Assembly: GCA_000231825.2 (NCBI GenBank)
Contig: JH720356.1
Span: 290,250-354,249, forward strand
Source: Tetrahymena elliotti 4EA
Taxonomy: Eukaryota > Ciliophora > Oligohymenophorea > Hymenostomatida > Tetrahymenidae
Direction of reading: 5' to 3'
Length of the DNA stretch: 64,000 nucleotides
This document shows positions 61,268-64,000 of this stretch, in pieces; positions within the stretch are counted from its first letter, which is position 1, and every line of letters begins with the position of its first letter. The translations under genes were made by a program, and so were the position numbers. The notes beneath the pieces were generated by a model. That model had not been told where the DNA came from. It was given only the letters and a program-made list of their open reading frames with translations, and ran no database searches.

Positions 61268-62455
61268 ATGGGAAATAATTGTAGTTGCTTACGGGAAAGT
61301 AATACGACAGAGTTTGAGTCTATTATAGGTTCAAATAAAGCTTACTAAATAGAATTGAAAGATAAGCATTTTATGATAATATAATAAATGACAAAAGAAA
61401 TTATCTTAATATAAGCTTGTTACAGAGGATTTGTTGCAAGAAAGAGGGTTAATTCCATTAAAAAAAGAAAATATAATGAAAAAGTTAACGAATAGCTTAC
61501 AACATATAGTTCGACTATACTAAACTTTAATTCGCGCAATATAGCCCCTTTTTTTTATGGATTTGATGATTAAGATGATCCTAATAGTCACTTAAAAGAA
61601 TTTAGAGGATCTACTGAATTAGAAAATGGTGCTATATATTTTGGAGAATGGATAGGCGATGTTAGATATGGTAAAGGAATTATGACTTGGCAAGATGGTT
61701 CTAAATTTGAAGGATACTTTATAAATAATAAAGCAAATGGAAGAGGAAGATTAGTTCATGCTAATGGAGAAATTTATGAAGGAGATTGGAAAGTAAATTA
61801 AAATCCTATTAAAAAATTATATTTCTCACCACTTTAAAGCATTAAAATAAGAATATTTTTAAAATTTTATTAAAAAAAGGATGATAAAGCTCATGGATAT
61901 GGTGTTTATACTCATTTAGATGGAGCAACTTATGAAGGAACATGGATAAATGATTTGTAAGAAGGTGATGGTATAGAAAGATGGCCTGATGGATCAGTTT
62001 ATGAAGGTAAATATAAAGAAGGTAAAAAGAATGGTACAGGAAAGTTTATTTGGGCAGATGGATCTTCTTATGAAGGTGATTTTAAATCTAACAATATTGA
62101 AGGAAATGGGAAATATATATGGAATGATGGTAAATAATATGTAGGTGAATGGCTTGAAAATAAAAGACATGGAAAGGGAGTTTTTGAGTGGCCTGATGGC
62201 AGAAAATACTCAGGTGAATTTTATAAAGACTAAAAATAAGGCTTTGGAGTTCTTTCATTCAATGATGGTAGAAAATATGTTGGAGAATGGAAAGCTGATA
62301 AATAACATGGTAAAGGGTAATTCCATATGAGCAGTGGTCATGTAAAAGAAGGAATGTGGGAAAATGGAAAAAGAGTAGGAGACGTAAGTAACAGATCTTC
62401 TATTGTTAATTCTGCTGTATCTTAAAATAATAAAAATTATGTTGAATAAAAATGA
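61268..62455 (+). CDS. MORN-repeat protein with N-terminal MGxxCxC acylation signal and IQ motif (366 aa)
   Basis: Exons 61268..61792 and 61880..62455, both phase 0. It begins [10 protein letters not shown]: Gly2 for N-myristoylation and Cys5/Cys7 for palmitoylation, so membrane anchoring is likely. Residues 48-60 ([13 protein letters not shown]) are an IQ calmodulin-binding motif. From about residue 115 come about nine MORN units, recognisable by YxGxW/DGxxxGxGxxxWPDG spacing (for example YEGDW...[35 protein letters not shown]). MORN proteins in ciliates and apicomplexans sit at the cortex and cytoskeleton or bind lipids. A strong GTAAGT at about 62384 offers an alternative last exon (62500s to TGA 62685), so the C-terminus is uncertain. 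Confidence 0.88.
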
Positions 62456-63424
62456 ATTAAACATATTATTTTAATAACCTGAAAAGGGTTTTATCGAACT
62501 TTAATATAACAGATTATAAAAAATTGATAGTGCTAACCAAGGTAAAAAGTATGCAGATAATTTTAATGATAATAAATCAAAAAGAGTAACCAACCTAATT
62601 AACCAAAAATAAAGAAATAAAAATAAAAATTCTAATAATTAAAAACATCTCAAAAATAAATTCAAAATTGATTCATAAAAATAATGACTAATTAATTAAT
62701 TAAATAATTTTAAATAAAATTATAATCTACTATTTATTTCTTCTAATTATATATCAGTTTCTAAATCACTCACTAATTGTATTCATTTTAATATTTTTAA
62801 ACAAGATCTTTTATCCAATTTTATTTGATTATGTTAATATCAAAATAATTTAAATTTATTGTTCAAATCAATTAATAGGATGATTGTTTAGATAATATTT
62901 TTAATCATTTTTTTCACCATTATGAAAAGTATGGAGCAAAGCTTTCTTTTACTTTGTTCAACAGTATTATTAGAAATAATATTTAAAATTTCTTTAATAA
63001 AATGCAATTTAAAAAGTTTAAATAAAACTAATTTTGAAGTTATTTATAATAGAAATATTACTGTAATAATTGGATTTTTAAATTTAAGTAAAAGAGAGGA
63101 GAAATAAATGAATTAAACTAACATAAATAGTATTTTATTATAATTATAGGTAATATGCAATGTAGCCAAATTTAATTATTTCATAATAGTTTTTATGTAA
63201 ATCGTTCTTTATATATTTTTTTAGTATATTTTTTTGTTTAATTATATTGTTTGGTTTATTTTATGACAGTATTAGTGATTTATTTATTTAAAGGATAAAT
63301 AGATTTATGAATAGATCATTATCCTTTTGTTTTGGTTATTTTAACTCTTGAATTGAATCAGTTTTTTTAATTTATGATAGATTGTTTAAATAGTGTTGGT
63401 TGGTTTGTTCATTTAGTTTTATTT
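62456..63424. other. Convergent intergenic region
   Basis: About 970 nt. The first 230 nt stay open as a possible alternative last exon of the MORN gene. The rest is AT-rich with no feature I trust. Confidence 0.5.
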
Positions 63425-64000
63425 TCATACTTTTTTAAAGTATGGGTGGTTGAGGGCTTATTTAACATCAAATCTTTCTTCTTGGTTATATTTCAAGCAG
63501 CCTATTATAAATGATTGTGCTTCCTTAGAAATCAAGGGTTTTTTAGGGAATTTAACTTCTTTGCTATTTAAGATAGTATTTTATCTCAAAATTTATTCTT
63601 GAGTCATTTTGTTTCCAAAAGGTTTTTATCCAAATAACATTTCATAAAAAATTACTCCTACACTCCAAATATCGACTTTATTTGAAATAGTAGGTGCTTT
63701 CTCATTTTCTTCACAGCCAAAATTCTCAAAACACTCAGGTGGTAAATACCAATATGTACCAACACCTTGACTAGTGAGTTCGAGACGGGTAGCATTATCT
63801 TCAATTATTTTAGAAAGACCAAAGTCAGTTATTTTGATTTGCCCTTTATGGAAAATTATATTCTAAGGCTTAAGGTCATAATGAATGACTTTACTCTAAA
63901 AAGAGCTTAAATACTCCAAACACTCAAGTATTTTCTTTACAATATATTTTGCATCCTATTCTATTATGGTAGAGTGTATTTTTAAATGTTATGAAAGATC
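63425..64000 (-). CDS. Tousled-like protein kinase, C-terminal part of catalytic domain (partial)
   Basis: Runs off the window edge, so the N-terminus is missing. The visible part covers the kinase C-lobe: catalytic loop [13 protein letters not shown] (HYD instead of HRD), DFGLSKI, then [18 protein letters not shown], where PPE replaces APE, followed by [32 protein letters not shown] and [15 protein letters not shown], ending LNHPYFKKV before TGA 63425. [15 protein letters not shown] and [11 protein letters not shown] are hallmarks of Tousled-like kinases (TLK), nuclear kinases that phosphorylate the histone chaperone Asf1 during S phase. That role is family knowledge; the substrate here is not shown. 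No intron in the visible part. Confidence 0.88.

Noticed and set aside
62922..63107. 61-codon plus-strand ORF in an intergenic region
   Set aside because: AT-driven composition, no upstream or downstream support, and similar chance frames abound when TGA is the only stop.
1..64000. Toxin, phage, CRISPR, transposase or internally eliminated sequence signatures
   Set aside because: No repeat-spacer array, transposase motif, long terminal inverted repeat or phage-like block was seen; apparent TAA/TAG breaks in genes are glutamine codons.

Overview
The window looks like nuclear (macronuclear-type) DNA of an oligohymenophorean ciliate, most likely Tetrahymena or a close relative. The DNA is very AT-rich. 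Conserved protein families read through only if TAA and TAG are glutamine and TGA is the sole stop. Introns are short, AT-rich and GT...AG, and many proteins carry Q/N-rich stretches. The species call is inference; the genetic code is seen directly. Because two of three stops are sense codons, ordinary ORF calling breaks here, so most genes below were assembled by hand from spliced exons. Joins that I checked for phase are listed in the entries.

Layout. 0-9 kb: an FCP1/NIF-type phosphatase (minus, cut by the window edge), a small Cys-containing ORF, mitochondrial translation factor GUF1/LepA (minus), and ribosomal protein eL18 (plus), divergent from GUF1. 9-19 kb: a large cyclic-nucleotide phosphodiesterase, a Q/N-rich unknown protein, and a vWA protein with a split Sec23-like zinc finger. 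19-31 kb: a long EF-hand-like/WD40 gene (minus), an alpha/beta hydrolase with a long charged tail (plus), and a PDRG1/prefoldin-like protein (minus).

30.8-44.5 kb: a ubiquitin-like protein with a Cys-rich module, a TVP38/TMEM64 (VTT) membrane protein, a coiled-coil protein, a small basic unknown, an ankyrin-DHHC palmitoyltransferase, an atypical Rab GTPase and an Erv1/ALR sulfhydryl oxidase. 45-58 kb: a cyclic-nucleotide-binding protein, an EFHB/CFAP21-like axonemal candidate, a cold-shock-domain protein in a prion-like context, a helical protein with an apparent frameshift, and an N-rich coiled-coil protein. 58-64 kb: tRNA-Arg(UCG), three tRNA-Ser(GCU) copies around a 180-N gap, a dually acylated MORN protein and the C-terminal part of a Tousled-like kinase.

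There is no operon, CRISPR array, phage or obvious transposon. The genes are independent housekeeping, signalling and cilium-type units, often in divergent or convergent pairs. I see no multi-gene system. The most novel-looking items are single genes: the Ubl plus Cys-module protein (30.8 kb), the vWA protein with an interrupted zinc finger (16 kb), the cold-shock protein (51 kb) and the atypical Rab (42 kb).
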